From: Nitrospirota bacterium
GTDB taxonomy: Bacteria > Nitrospirota > Nitrospiria > Nitrospirales > Nitrospiraceae
DNA length: 36,980 bases
Assembly (NCBI GenBank): GCA_028876065.1
Contig: JAGWTI010000029.1
Location: 1 to 36,980, forward strand
Direction: 5' to 3'
Shown: piece after piece, positions 26,862 to 36,980 of the stretch
How positions within the stretch are numbered: position 1 is the stretch's first letter
Layout: each line of letters begins with the position of its first letter
The notes under the pieces: model-generated
The model's input: only the letters and a program-made list of their open reading frames with translations
Told to the model about the DNA's origin: nothing
The model's database searches: none
Position numbers and translations under genes: made by a program

Positions 26862-29603
26862 ATGAGCCCCGTCGCACGCAAACGCAATACCGTGGCGCTG
26901 ACAGCCATCCTGCTCGTCACCGCCGGGATCTTTCTGCTCGATCTCCTCACGCCCCTCGGCATGGCGGCCGGATCGCTCTATATGATCCCGCTGCTGTTCA
27001 CGCCGTGGGCGGTACCCCTTCGGCTGCCCGCCGTGCTGGGGGCGTTTAGCACGCTTCTGATCGTCCTCGGGGCGCTCTTCTCTCCTCCCGGAGCCTCGCC
27101 GGACATGGTCCTATTCAATCGCACGGTGGCGATCATCGCTCTCTGGGTGGCGGTCTGGATGCTCACCATGAAAAACAGGGCGGTGCAGCACCTGCACCAA
27201 GCGCAAACCCGTCTGACCGGTATCCTCGATAATGCGTTGGACGCCGTCATCGAGATGGACGAAGCCGGTCGCATCACCGACTGGAACCAACGGGCGGAGG
27301 TCATCTTCGGCTGGACGGCGCACGAAGCCATCGGACGGAAGATCGACGAGACGATCATCCCCGTCGAGTATCGCGAGGCTCATCGGCAGGGCTTGCGCCG
27401 TTTTCTGGCCACCGGAGAATCGCGGGTCTTCGACCGGCGGCTCGAACTGACCGCCTTGCGCCGCGACGGACGCCTCTTTCCCGTCGAGCTGTCGATCTTG
27501 CCGGTCAAAATCGGGGCCGAATATCGGTTCAGCGCTTTCGTCTCCGACACGACCCTGCGCAAGCAAGCCGAGGAGGAACGCCGGAAAGTCCTGCAGGATC
27601 GTCTTTTACTCTTGGAATCCACGGGCGAGGGCATCTTCGGCATCGACAGGCAGGGCCGCTGCACCTTCATCAACCGCGCCGGTGCGGCCATGCTCGGGTA
27701 CAGCGCGGACGACATGCTCGGCCGGGACATGCACGAATTGATTCACCATACCCGCCGCGACGGCTCGCCCTACCCCATTGCAGACTGCCCGATCGCCCAT
27801 GCCCGACAGAACGGAGAAAAATGCCGCCTGACCGACGAGGTCTTGTGGCGGCGAGACCGGACCTCCTTCTCGGCCGAATTCACGGCCCATCCCGTGATCG
27901 AGCATGGCCGCATCCTTGGCGCCGTCGTCACCTTTGCCGACATCACCGCACGGAAGCGTTCCGAGCAAGCCTTCCATTCGTTGGTGGAAGGAACCGCCGC
28001 CGCCGTCGGCCATGAGTTTTTCCATTCGCTGGTCCAGCATCTCGCCGCCGCCTTGGAAGTCCGCTACGCCTTGCTGGGAGAGTTCACGGACGACGCGAAG
28101 ACTCGCGTGCGCACCCTGGCGGTCTGGGACGGCGCGCGCTTCCTCGATAATTTCGAGTACCCGATCGCCGACGCGCCCTGCGAAGGGGTGCTGGACGCCA
28201 GCCAGTGGTTCTATCCCCGTGACATACGCGCCCGGTTCCCCCGCGCCCGGTTGCTTGCGGACCTGGGCGTCGAAAGCTACCTGGGCACCAGACTCACCGG
28301 CCCAACGGGGCAGACCATCGGCCTGCTCGCGGTGCTCCACACGGCGCCGATGCCCGAGGACAACATCGCGCCGGCCCTGCTGAAGGTCTTCGCCGCCCGC
28401 GCGGCGGCGGAATTGGAACGTCTCCGCATGGAGGACGCGCTGCGACGCAGCGAAGACCACCTGCGTCAGGCGCAAAAAATGGAGGCCGTCGGGCGGCTGG
28501 CCGGCGGCATCGCCCACGACTTCAACAATCTGCTGATGGTCCTGAACGGATACGGCGAAGTGCTGCTGGACAAGTTGGACCCGGCCAGTCCCTTACATCA
28601 CTATGCCTTGGAAATCACCAAAGCCGGCGAACGGGCCGCGTCCTTGACCGAGCAGCTATTGGCGTTCAGCCGACGGCAGACCGCGCATCCGCAGGTGCTC
28701 GACCTGAACGGTCGCGTGACCGCCATGCGCGACATGCTCGCACGCCTCCTTGGCGAACGGATCGAGCTGGTCGCCACGCTGGCTCCCGATCTGGCGCACA
28801 TACGAGCCGACCGAGGGCAGATCGAGCAAGTCATCATGAATTTGGCCATCAACGCCCGCGACGCCATGCCGCAGGGTGGACGATTGACCATCACCACCGC
28901 CAACACCAGCCTGGCGAAACCCTATTCCGGCTCGCACAGCCTGGTCCAACCCGGCGCCTATGCCACGCTGACGGTGCACGACACGGGACACGGCATGGAT
29001 GCCGAAACCCTGTCGCATGTCTTCGAACCCTTCTTCACCACGAAGGCCCAAGGCAAGGGTACGGGACTGGGGCTCGCCATCGCCTACGGCATCGTGGAAC
29101 AGAGCGGCGGCCACATTGACGTCCGGAGCACCACCGGCGAAGGCACCACCTTTTCGATCTACCTGCCACAAGCCACGGATATGACGGAGGCCCGGAGCAA
29201 ACCCCAGGCGGCGGGAGAACCGGCCAGGGGGACGGAGACGATTCTCGTCGTCGACGACATGGATGCGGTGCGCTTGCTCACACGCAAATGTCTGGAAGAT
29301 GCCGGCTACCAAGTCATGGAGGCCAGCCACGGCACCGAGGCGCTCACGCTCGGCAAACGCCATCCTGGGCCGATCCATCTGCTCCTGACCGACGTGGTCA
29401 TGCCGCAGATGAACGGACCCGAGCTGGCGGACAGCCTGGCCCACACCCATCCCGAAACGAAAGTGCTCTTCATGACCGGGTACACGGACGACGTGCTCTT
29501 CCAACAGGAAGGGCCGACACGCAAAGCCCCCCTCCTCCACAAACCGGTCTCCCCGGCCACGCTGATCCGAACGGTGCACGACCTGTTGGCCGCGTCTCGG
29601 TAA
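26862..29603 (+). CDS. Hybrid sensor histidine kinase (4 TM, PAS-PAS-GAF-HisKA-HATPase-REC)
   Basis: A 913-residue membrane kinase. Four hydrophobic helices lie within residues 1-100. A PAS domain begins near 117 (GILDNALDAVIEMDEAGRIT), a second near 248 (ESTGEGIFGIDRQGRCTFIN) and a GAF domain near 383. The phospho-acceptor His552 lies in LAGGIAHDFNNLL. The ATPase has NLAINARDAMPQGG near 657 and GTGLGLAIAYGIVEQSGG. The C-terminal receiver begins near 791 (ILVVDDMDAVRLL) with Asp844 in LLTDVVMPQMNG. No output domain follows, so a further regulator is expected; the divergent NarL-type gene is the nearest candidate. ATG 26862 is chosen over in-frame upstream starts because it begins the first membrane segment. 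The signal is unknown. Confidence 0.92.
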   Translation: MSPVARKRNTVALTAILLVTAGIFLLDLLTPLGMAAGSLYMIPLLFTPWAVPLRLPAVLGAFSTLLIVLGALFSPPGASPDMVLFNRTVAIIALWVAVWMLTMKNRAVQHLHQAQTRLTGILDNALDAVIEMDEAGRITDWNQRAEVIFGWTAHEAIGRKIDETIIPVEYREAHRQGLRRFLATGESRVFDRRLELTALRRDGRLFPVELSILPVKIGAEYRFSAFVSDTTLRKQAEEERRKVLQDRLLLLESTGEGIFGIDRQGRCTFINRAGAAMLGYSADDMLGRDMHELIHHTRRDGSPYPIADCPIAHARQNGEKCRLTDEVLWRRDRTSFSAEFTAHPVIEHGRILGAVVTFADITARKRSEQAFHSLVEGTAAAVGHEFFHSLVQHLAAALEVRYALLGEFTDDAKTRVRTLAVWDGARFLDNFEYPIADAPCEGVLDASQWFYPRDIRARFPRARLLADLGVESYLGTRLTGPTGQTIGLLAVLHTAPMPEDNIAPALLKVFAARAAAELERLRMEDALRRSEDHLRQAQKMEAVGRLAGGIAHDFNNLLMVLNGYGEVLLDKLDPASPLHHYALEITKAGERAASLTEQLLAFSRRQTAHPQVLDLNGRVTAMRDMLARLLGERIELVATLAPDLAHIRADRGQIEQVIMNLAINARDAMPQGGRLTITTANTSLAKPYSGSHSLVQPGAYATLTVHDTGHGMDAETLSHVFEPFFTTKAQGKGTGLGLAIAYGIVEQSGGHIDVRSTTGEGTTFSIYLPQATDMTEARSKPQAAGEPARGTETILVVDDMDAVRLLTRKCLEDAGYQVMEASHGTEALTLGKRHPGPIHLLLTDVVMPQMNGPELADSLAHTHPETKVLFMTGYTDDVLFQQEGPTRKAPLLHKPVSPATLIRTVHDLLAASR

Positions 29604-29697
29604 GCGCCCCTTCTTAGGCTCTCTGAGAACCCACGCGTCACTTGCATACATCTCACGCGAAGCTTGGAAGAACGAGACCTAGGACGTGTGGGATTGA

Positions 29698-30082
29698 GCG
29701 GCCACCCGATCGGGACATGGCCGCCACGTATGGGAACATCAAGACGAAACCCGCTGGAAGGTTCTCTCCCGTCGGCAGAAGCAATTACATGGCCGACGGG
29801 TTCGACCGAAGGTTGGTATGGGAGAGGACTACTGGAGGTGTTTAGCGGCCACACAATCGAAAGGCAAAAATGCTGGAGGTTTTTCTCCGGCGACAGCAAT
29901 TTCGATAGCACGATAACGAGCCGCCGGCTCAACCGAAGGTTGGAAGAAACACGAACACTTGAGGCGAAAAACTTCTCCGCCGCGATGTGATCGAACGCGG
30001 CGGGGCACACGCCAAGCAGAAAACCAGGAAAAGAATCACTGGAGGTGTTAGCGGCCACACTGTCGAAACGTGGCCGCCACGC
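29698..30082. repeat. Degenerate repeat array, possible insertion-sequence ends
   Basis: The motif GCGGCCAC, about 8 bases, ATCG or GTCG, then TGGCCGCCACG occurs near 29698-29728 and 30051-30081, with a partial copy near 29845. CACTGGAGGTGTTAGCGGCCACAC-type sequence occurs at 29830-29854 and 30038-30060. GCTGGAAGGTTCTCTCCCGTCGGC-type and CCGAAGGTTGG sequences occur twice (29752-29815 and 29872-29943). Arrays of such units resemble the multiple terminal repeats of IS21-type elements, but no transposase is present. Nothing else is seen between 29604 and 30092. The array stops about ten bases from the 3' end of the tRNA gene. Confidence 0.55.
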
Positions 30083-30092
30083 AAGCGCGGGG

Positions 30093-30169
30093 TGGTGGGC
30101 CCACCAGGCCTCGAACCTGGGACCAACGGATTATGAGTCCGCCGCTCTGACCAGCTGAGCTATGGGCCC
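30093..30169 (-). tRNA. tRNA-Ile(CAU)
   Basis: A 77-base cloverleaf on the minus strand. Acceptor stem GGGCCCA pairs with TGGGCCC, followed by A and an encoded CCA. The D arm is AGCTCAGCTGGTCAGAGC, the anticodon arm GCGGACTCATAATCCGT with anticodon CAT, and the T arm has GGTTCGAGGCC. The ACTCATAATC loop is typical of the isoleucine tRNA whose C34 is changed to lysidine to read AUA, rather than elongator methionine tRNA. The Ile identity is inferred from that context. Confidence 0.9.
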
Positions 30170-30191
30170 CGCTTCACCGTCAAACCTGACA

Positions 30192-30269
30192 CGTGAGGGG
30201 TGAGGACGAACCCGGGGGAGCGGGAGCGACTCGCCGTCCGCCGGCCCCGGGCGCCTGACGCCCCTCACG
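30192..30269 (-). terminator. Extended hairpin between rpoD and the tRNA gene
   Basis: CGTGAGGGG (30192-30200) pairs with CCCCTCACG (30261-30269), and inside it CCCGGGG (30211-30217) pairs with CCCCGGG (30245-30251). The nested stems lie just after the rpoD stop. There is no strong T run, so termination is only likely, not certain. Confidence 0.5.
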
Positions 30270-30274
30270 GATGC

Positions 30275-32080
<1,806 letters not shown>

Positions 32081-32110
32081 TGTGACTCCTCTGACTCCCT
32101 TACGCGGCAT

Positions 32111-33940
32111 TTACTGGGACACTTCCGGCCGCACCGCGGCTTTCTGCATGCGCAGCTCGTTGACCTGGGCGTTCAATTGGCTCGCCTCTTCCGACCGCCC
32201 CGCTCGTTCCGCCTCGCGGAGCCGGACGATCAAGTCCCGCAGCGCCGCCTCGCGCCGCTTCCGCTCCATCAGCTCCAAACACCCGCGGATGTGGGCCCCT
32301 TCGTCGTCATACTGGTGCTCCATCAAGGAGAGCTGGGTGGCCAGCGAGCCGCATTCCGCATCGGCCACGGCTTCATCCAGCACCGCCCTGGTCAGCACCC
32401 GCCCGTCCTTCCCCCGATGCTTCAGCCCCAGTTCCACCAGACGGCGGCAGGCCGGCACCGTAAACGCCGACGGATCGAGGGCCCGCAACTGCTCGGCATC
32501 CAGCCGACCCTGGAGCAGGAGGAAGACCAAGTCTCGTTCTTCCGGCGTGCCCTTGAACCGGCCTTCCGACGGCGGCGCGGACGGGGCCGGCTTGCGCGTC
32601 CCCCTGCGCTCGTCGCGCGGCACCAGTTCCGGGTACCGCTCGATCAGGCGCTGCTGGCTGATCCCCAGCCGCTCCGCCACCCGGCGCAAACACTCTTCCT
32701 TCTCGATGCGATGGGTAGTCCGCTGGAGGATGCGCAGAATCTCGTCCACGCTCCTGATCCGATCCTCGATCACCCCCGAGGCAGCCTGGCGCAGGCTGTG
32801 GTCCACCGCAAAGTCCAGCAAGCTGGGCGCCCGCTCCTGCAAGGCCGCGAACCCCTCCGGCCCCGCCTTCCGGATGAAGGTGTCCGGATCGTCGCCTTCC
32901 GGCAGGGACACCACTTTCACCCCGATCCCGCTGTCCACGAACAGATCCAGCGTCCGCAGGGCGGCGCGCACGCCGGCCGCGTCCGGATCGAACAACAAGA
33001 CCAGCTTCGTCACGAACCGGCGGAGCGTGCGGATATGCTCGGGGGTCAGGGCCGTCCCGAGCGTCGCCGCCACGTTCTTGATGCCGGCCTGGTGCAGCGC
33101 GATGGCGTCGAAATACCCCTCGACGATGATCAGCGTATCGGCCCGGCCCGCCTCTTCCCGCGCCCGCTCCAGCGCATAGAGCGACCGGCCCTTGTTGAAC
33201 AGCGGCGTGTCGGGGGAGTTCAGGTACTTGGGCATCCCGTCGTCCAACACGCGCCCGCCGAAGGCGATCACCCGCTTGCGCAGATCGTATATCGGAAACA
33301 TCACGCGTCCCCTGAACCGGTCATAGTAACCGGACGACTCCTGGGGACGCCGATTCGTCTGATCCTTCGCCACGACCAAGCCGGCTTTGGCCAGTTCGGC
33401 CGTGCTAAACCCGTCTTTCGAGAGCGTCTTCAGCAATCCGTCCCAGGCCGACGGCGCCACGCCGATCTTGAACGTCTCCACGGTCTCCGTCTTGATCCCG
33501 CGCTCCATTAGATAGGTACTGGCGCCCTTGCCCACCTCCGCATCCTTCAGGTTGCGCTGGAACCAGGACGCCGCCGCCTCGTTCAACTGCTCCAGACGCT
33601 GGCGCTCCCGCTGGCTGGCCCCGGCGGCCACCCCCGCCGTTTCGGTGATCGCAATGCCGACCCGCCGGCCCAGCTCCCGCACCGTCTCGGGAAAGTCGGT
33701 GCCCTCGATCTTCATCAGGAAAGTGAAGACGTTGCCCCCTTCCCCGCAGCCGAAGCAGTGAAACATCTGCCGGGACGAACTCACCGTGAACGAGGGGGTC
33801 TTTTCCTGGTGAAACGGGCACAAGCCCTTGAGGTTCTGGCCGGCTCGGGACAAGGTCACATAGTCGCCCACGATCTGGGTGATGTCCACCCGCTCCTTGA
33901 TCTGTTCGATGATTTCTTGGGGGATCAGTCCGAGGCTCAC
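32111..33940 (-). CDS. dnaG: DNA primase
   Basis: Makes RNA primers at the replication fork. The 609-residue protein has the N-terminal CHC2 zinc finger (CPFHQEKTPSF and FHCFGCGEGGNVF; Cys41, His44, Cys62 and Cys65), then the catalytic core with RVMFPIYDLRKRVIAFGGRV, and the TOPRIM domain with TLIIVEGYFDAIALHQAG and KLVLLFDPDAAGVRA. The C-terminal helical part (about 440-609) should bind the DnaB helicase. The start is GTG 33940 with AGGAG ten bases upstream. It is the first gene of the dnaG-rpoD pair. Confidence 0.96.
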   Translation of the reverse strand: MSLGLIPQEIIEQIKERVDITQIVGDYVTLSRAGQNLKGLCPFHQEKTPSFTVSSSRQMFHCFGCGEGGNVFTFLMKIEGTDFPETVRELGRRVGIAITETAGVAAGASQRERQRLEQLNEAAASWFQRNLKDAEVGKGASTYLMERGIKTETVETFKIGVAPSAWDGLLKTLSKDGFSTAELAKAGLVVAKDQTNRRPQESSGYYDRFRGRVMFPIYDLRKRVIAFGGRVLDDGMPKYLNSPDTPLFNKGRSLYALERAREEAGRADTLIIVEGYFDAIALHQAGIKNVAATLGTALTPEHIRTLRRFVTKLVLLFDPDAAGVRAALRTLDLFVDSGIGVKVVSLPEGDDPDTFIRKAGPEGFAALQERAPSLLDFAVDHSLRQAASGVIEDRIRSVDEILRILQRTTHRIEKEECLRRVAERLGISQQRLIERYPELVPRDERRGTRKPAPSAPPSEGRFKGTPEERDLVFLLLQGRLDAEQLRALDPSAFTVPACRRLVELGLKHRGKDGRVLTRAVLDEAVADAECGSLATQLSLMEHQYDDEGAHIRGCLELMERKRREAALRDLIVRLREAERAGRSEEASQLNAQVNELRMQKAAVRPEVSQ

Positions 33941-34017
33941 GCCACTTGCGCTCCTGTGCAGCCTGCTGCCGTGAACCGAACCGGAAGGGCTTGAAATTCC
34001 TGAACTATCGACCGGTC

Positions 34018-34047
34018 AATTTAACAGACGGGAAAAGACGAAGTCAA
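34018..34047 (-). promoter_or_regulatory. Promoter for dnaG-rpoD
   Basis: On the minus strand TTGACT (34047-34042) and TAAATT (34023-34018) are 18 bases apart, in a locally AT-richer stretch. The start would be near 34010, about 70 bases before dnaG. Confidence 0.5.
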
Positions 34048-34354
34048 TGAGGGGAAGAGGCATAAGGGACAGCCTATTCGGCCCTGTGTTCACAGAGCAG
34101 CACGACCAGAAAAAGCGCTGCTTCAGAAGGAAAATGACCGTGGCAACCTGCTCGGTCCTCTGTGCTCGCCAGAGGCGCACTATCGGAAAAAGCGACGCGG
34201 AGCGACCAGGGAATTCCCTTGCTCCCGCAGCGCGCGGCTTCGGAAAGCCCTCGCTGGACGGCCGCAGTAGGAATCCCCTGGCCGCCCCACGTTCAAGACA
34301 ATAAGGGTGGTTGCTGACTTGGCGATCGTAGTTCAGAGAGGGGGTGAGAGGGTT

Positions 34355-34385
34355 GAGGGAAAAGGCGCCTTGAGCCTTTTCCCTC
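34355..34385. terminator. Intrinsic terminator downstream of the small acidic ORF
   Basis: GAGGGAAAAGGC (34355-34366) and GCCTTTTCCCTC (34374-34385) form a perfect 12-bp stem with a 7-base loop. The arms carry A and T runs in both directions, so it can act on either strand; it lies about 20 bases after the stop of the minus-strand ORF at 34406. Confidence 0.7.
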
Positions 34386-34405
34386 ATCGGAAAAGAGCAG
34401 AAAGG

Positions 34406-34603
34406 TCAGCTATTGGAGAAGTCCGACTCCAGCGGGGCGATGTTGTACTGAAGTTCCAGGTCGAATTCGTCGATCAGCCCGTTCACTGTCCCGCCCTGCC
34501 CCGACCGCACCTTGTTGATCACCAACTCGATCGCATCAGCCGCATGCTGCCCATACTGCTCGATCGCCATCTCTATCCTCTGCCTGGCTTCTTCAAGTTT
34601 CAT
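34406..34603 (-). CDS. Small hypothetical acidic protein
   Basis: A 65-residue ORF starting MKLEEARQRIEMAIEQYGQH, with AADAIELVINKVRSGQGG and a C-terminal EFDLELQYNIAPLESDF. It is helical and acidic at both ends, with no signal peptide, membrane segment or cysteine. A good ribosome site (AGGGGAG, eight bases before ATG 34603) and a strong terminator 20 bases after the stop support a real monocistronic gene. I do not recognise the family; no function is assigned. Confidence 0.6.
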   Translation of the reverse strand: MKLEEARQRIEMAIEQYGQHAADAIELVINKVRSGQGGTVNGLIDEFDLELQYNIAPLESDFSNS

Positions 34604-34997
34604 ATCGTCAACTCCCCTATTTGCTCAGCCCTGAGGATTTTTCGCTACCATCTGCAGGAATGCGTCAAGGCCCACGAGGACCTTTATACCATTTCACTGA
34701 ACCAAAAGGCTCCTGCAGAGGCAGTGTGACATACCCTCTCGCTCAAGCACCTCCCGGAACGGCTCTTTCGGACTTTGCTAGGCGGACCCCTTCGAAAATT
34801 CTTTCGCGGACTCAGTCAGTTTCTGCTTTCCTTCCTGGCAAAGTCTCGATGGGCACCCCCGTTCCTCCGGCGAATTCCGCTCAGGGCATGCCATCCCTGC
34901 CAACAAGTCTCCCGCTAATAAAAAATAGAAAGGCATCGGGCCGCTTCCACGCCTGTCGCCTTTTCTCCGAGTTGTTCGGTGGCACCGACCCTTGCTG
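34604..34997. other. Intergenic region without a recognised gene
   Basis: No convincing ORF or RNA gene is seen in these 394 bases. A TATAAA-like box on the minus strand near 34683-34688 could belong to the promoter of the small acidic ORF, but no good -35 was paired with it. Near 34925-34970 an AAAGGC/GCCTTT stem with a large loop, followed on the minus strand by a T-rich stretch, might end the transcript of the large gene to the right. Confidence 0.4.
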
Positions 34998-36980
34998 TCA
35001 GTACTTCATTACATGAGGCTTGTTAATCGCACCGGGGTAGAACTCAAAATTCATCGACTGGTCAATCCGGACGACCGCCGTAGTATGCCAATACTGGCTG
35101 TCTCGGCTGCCAAAGCCTTTGTCGTACCGGCGCAGTATGGCGAGTACCAATAACTCCGCACGTCGCTTCAGGAGTACATCCCTCAGGAACTCGGACCTGC
35201 ATACCAGCCGTTCGGCGCTGATAGATTCTTCTTTGTCGTGCGCCGGGTTGCGTCCCCAGGCTTCCGAGCGCGCCGCCACTCGTCCTTTTGGATCAGCCCA
35301 CGTTCGCCGAAAAGGGTCCAGTGCTTTCAGCGAGCTGATCTCGTTTACTGCCTTGGCAAAAGACAGCCGCCGTACAGCGGAAACCACTCCGAGCGGGTCA
35401 GTTTCATCGAGTCCCGCTTCGATAGAAGAATAGACGATCCACGCCTTGAAAGGCTCCTTCTCAGAACGCGAGTATTCACTGCCATCGTCATACCCCTCGG
35501 CTTGCGGCAGCCACACTTGAAACGGGTCTTCTTTAGACAACTCCAGCGCCAGTTTCTTGGCGTGTTTGGGAAGTATTAGAGCCGACGTAATGTGAATTCC
35601 GATACCATCGGCCGAGCGCCAGTCACCAGCGACAACCAGTTCATCCGCTATCGATGACCCGATTTTCAGAAGGCCGAGGATTTTTGCTTTGTCGCCGGTA
35701 AGAACAAGCCCTTTCTCGCCTTTCTCATAGAGGTTTACTTGCGCGTCCACGGGCGGCCTATCAACTCCGTCAGCGAGCCACAGCCCGTCGTTCCTCGTGA
35801 GCAACTCACGTCTCAACCACTCACGCCATGAATCGTTGTCATCATATGGACGCTGAACCACCGGATACTTCGCCAGGAACTCTCCTGCCACAAGGCAGAG
35901 CGCGTGCCACCCCAGTTGTTGTCCATAGAGGTGATGCTGCGCGGTCATTCCTCGGATGCGGTCCCGTTGACGGTCAGAGCGACCGCCGCTTTCATACATG
36001 CTCGTGATCTGCGGGTCATACTTCCTCGCCCATGCGGTCATGGCATCCTTCGTTTCCCACCTTGATCTGTCGAACATGTCACTTACACTGGCGACATCCA
36101 TCTTGTCGAAATCATAGTCCAAGTGGAATTTCGGCTCCGGTTCCGGCATCGAGTCCGGACGCCCTTGGTAAAATGATTCGCGCGTGTATTCCTTCGTCTC
36201 TTTCTTCGGGAAGGGCGACTCGTTGACCTTCTTCAGCGCCTTAGCATCGGCCTCCGATAGGACGATGCTGCCGCTGCTCGCGCATACCAAGAGCGCCTGC
36301 GACGCGAAGTGGCGCATCAGGACATGCGGCGTACTCTTGTCTAACGCGATGGCCTTCAGCGCCTCCGCATACTTGGCTACGTTCTGCGGGTGATCCATCG
36401 CTACTCGGGCAATTGCGATCAGGAGCCAGAGCCGAGCGTGTAAAAAATAGAAGGGAAGCTCCGGCGCTTGATATGGATGGGCGTCCGTGGAAGGGAATCT
36501 CCCGATGAGCGCGCCGATGACTTCCCACTTTCCGAACCGCGCGAAGCACCGGATGCTGTGAGCGGCCCTCCATCGACAGGCCGCGGAAGGCGAGCCAAGC
36601 GTGAGCCACACTAGCCCGGCTGCGATGTCCATCTCTCCGCTTTTTGGATAGAGGCCCTCTTTCCACACGCCATCAACCACCGTGGAAGCCCACTTCGCAG
36701 AGCTGCTGTTCAGCAATCGCTTGAGCGCGATTTGACCCTCGCCCTGCTTGCTCCCCTCACAAATGATTGCCGCAAGGCCCATCCAGATGGATGCAGGCAA
36801 GTGTGAATCCGGCGCTGCGAATATCGTGATTAATTCGAGCGCCAGTACCGGCATTTGAATGCCGGATAGGTCGGCAATCTTCTTCAAGTTGGAGCCGGAC
36901 AGGTAGTCATGATGAACGAGGTCATCTGCGTGAATCTGGATAAGAGGCACTCCGATATCGCGGAATATGTTTCCCAGGGC
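34998..36980 (-). CDS. C-terminal part of a large uncharacterised protein, possibly a defence-type ATPase (partial)
   Basis: The minus-strand frame is open from the window edge (36980) to a stop at 34998, giving about 660 residues; the start lies outside. The first 240 residues look like helical repeats (LALELITIFAAPDSHLPASI, CRWRAAHSIRCFARFGKWEV, LRHFASQALLVCAS). The middle has DYDFDKMDVASVSDMFDRSR and YGQQLGWHALCLVAGEFLA, then DNDSWREWLRRELLTRNDGL. The last third is beta-rich, ending NFEFYPGAINKPHVMKY. No transmembrane segment or nucleotide-binding motif lies in this part. The plan recalls the sensor ends of very large STAND-like ATPases with antiviral roles, but this is an impression from memory. 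Codon use seems less GC-extreme than in the core genes. Confidence 0.7.
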   Translation of the reverse strand, partial: ALGNIFRDIGVPLIQIHADDLVHHDYLSGSNLKKIADLSGIQMPVLALELITIFAAPDSHLPASIWMGLAAIICEGSKQGEGQIALKRLLNSSSAKWASTVVDGVWKEGLYPKSGEMDIAAGLVWLTLGSPSAACRWRAAHSIRCFARFGKWEVIGALIGRFPSTDAHPYQAPELPFYFLHARLWLLIAIARVAMDHPQNVAKYAEALKAIALDKSTPHVLMRHFASQALLVCASSGSIVLSEADAKALKKVNESPFPKKETKEYTRESFYQGRPDSMPEPEPKFHLDYDFDKMDVASVSDMFDRSRWETKDAMTAWARKYDPQITSMYESGGRSDRQRDRIRGMTAQHHLYGQQLGWHALCLVAGEFLAKYPVVQRPYDDNDSWREWLRRELLTRNDGLWLADGVDRPPVDAQVNLYEKGEKGLVLTGDKAKILGLLKIGSSIADELVVAGDWRSADGIGIHITSALILPKHAKKLALELSKEDPFQVWLPQAEGYDDGSEYSRSEKEPFKAWIVYSSIEAGLDETDPLGVVSAVRRLSFAKAVNEISSLKALDPFRRTWADPKGRVAARSEAWGRNPAHDKEESISAERLVCRSEFLRDVLLKRRAELLVLAILRRYDKGFGSRDSQYWHTTAVVRIDQSMNFEFYPGAINKPHVMKY

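Larger units (their letters stand above)
33941..34405. other. Intergenic region upstream of dnaG
   Basis: These 465 bases hold the dnaG promoter (34018-34047), a 12-bp palindrome AGGGAATTCCCT (34208-34219) and a terminator (34355-34385). Between 34050 and 34330 there are several short complementary segments, for example CACAGAG near 34090 and CTCTGTG near 34164, but no known RNA family is recognised. Short ORFs here have no protein-like character. Confidence 0.5.

Noticed and set aside
29698-30082. CRISPR array
   Set aside because: The repeats are degenerate, unequal in length and spacing, partly inverted, and have no cas genes nearby.
34016-34387. 123-residue minus-strand ORF upstream of dnaG
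   Set aside because: It covers the dnaG promoter and starts next to the terminator; the translation has no protein-like pattern.

Overview
The window is GC-rich bacterial chromosome, mostly housekeeping genes on the minus strand. The gene set suggests a Gram-negative bacterium of the Nitrospira type (phylum Nitrospirota): an ilv-psd-pssA-leuA run, a dnaG-rpoD pair, a class A RNase P RNA and a che cluster with CheA, CheB, CheR, CheD and CheW. This placement is inferred from gene order and protein character; no nitrification gene or rRNA is present to confirm it.

Layout. 1-1048 is a decayed accessory patch: an IS3-type transposase remnant at the left edge, an uncharacterised gene broken by a frameshift and by a 163-bp MITE-like insertion, and a long palindromic repeat touching the queA stop. 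1049-13739 is a co-directional minus-strand block read as ilvB-ilvH-ilvC-psd-pssA-[T-box]-leuA-leuB-NHL protein-asd-DUF2905-spoIID/lytB-queA. It makes branched-chain amino acids, phosphatidylethanolamine and aspartate semialdehyde. It has a good sigma-70 promoter before ilvB and a complete leucine T-box riboswitch before leuA. 14056-16251 holds a glutaredoxin-like gene, rnpB (overlapping that gene's 3' end), a short RNase HIII and a coiled-coil zinc-ribbon protein.

16458-25311 is a chemotaxis operon read mcp2-cheY-STAS-cheA-mcp1-cheW-cheR-cheD-cheB. Two points stand out. CheA carries two copies of the 24-residue MshEN-type (cyclic-di-GMP binding) motif between its histidine-phosphotransfer and kinase parts. 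The second receptor-like protein ends with a CheZ-like QDxxxQ phosphatase motif, in a cluster that has no CheZ, CheC or CheX. Upstream lie a NarL-type regulator and a divergent large hybrid histidine kinase. 29604-30092 is a degenerate repeat array, perhaps insertion-sequence ends, next to a tRNA-Ile(CAU) gene.

30275-33940 holds rpoD and dnaG with a plausible promoter. A small acidic ORF follows. The right edge carries the C-terminal part of a large uncharacterised protein running off the window, tentatively part of a defence-type ATPase.
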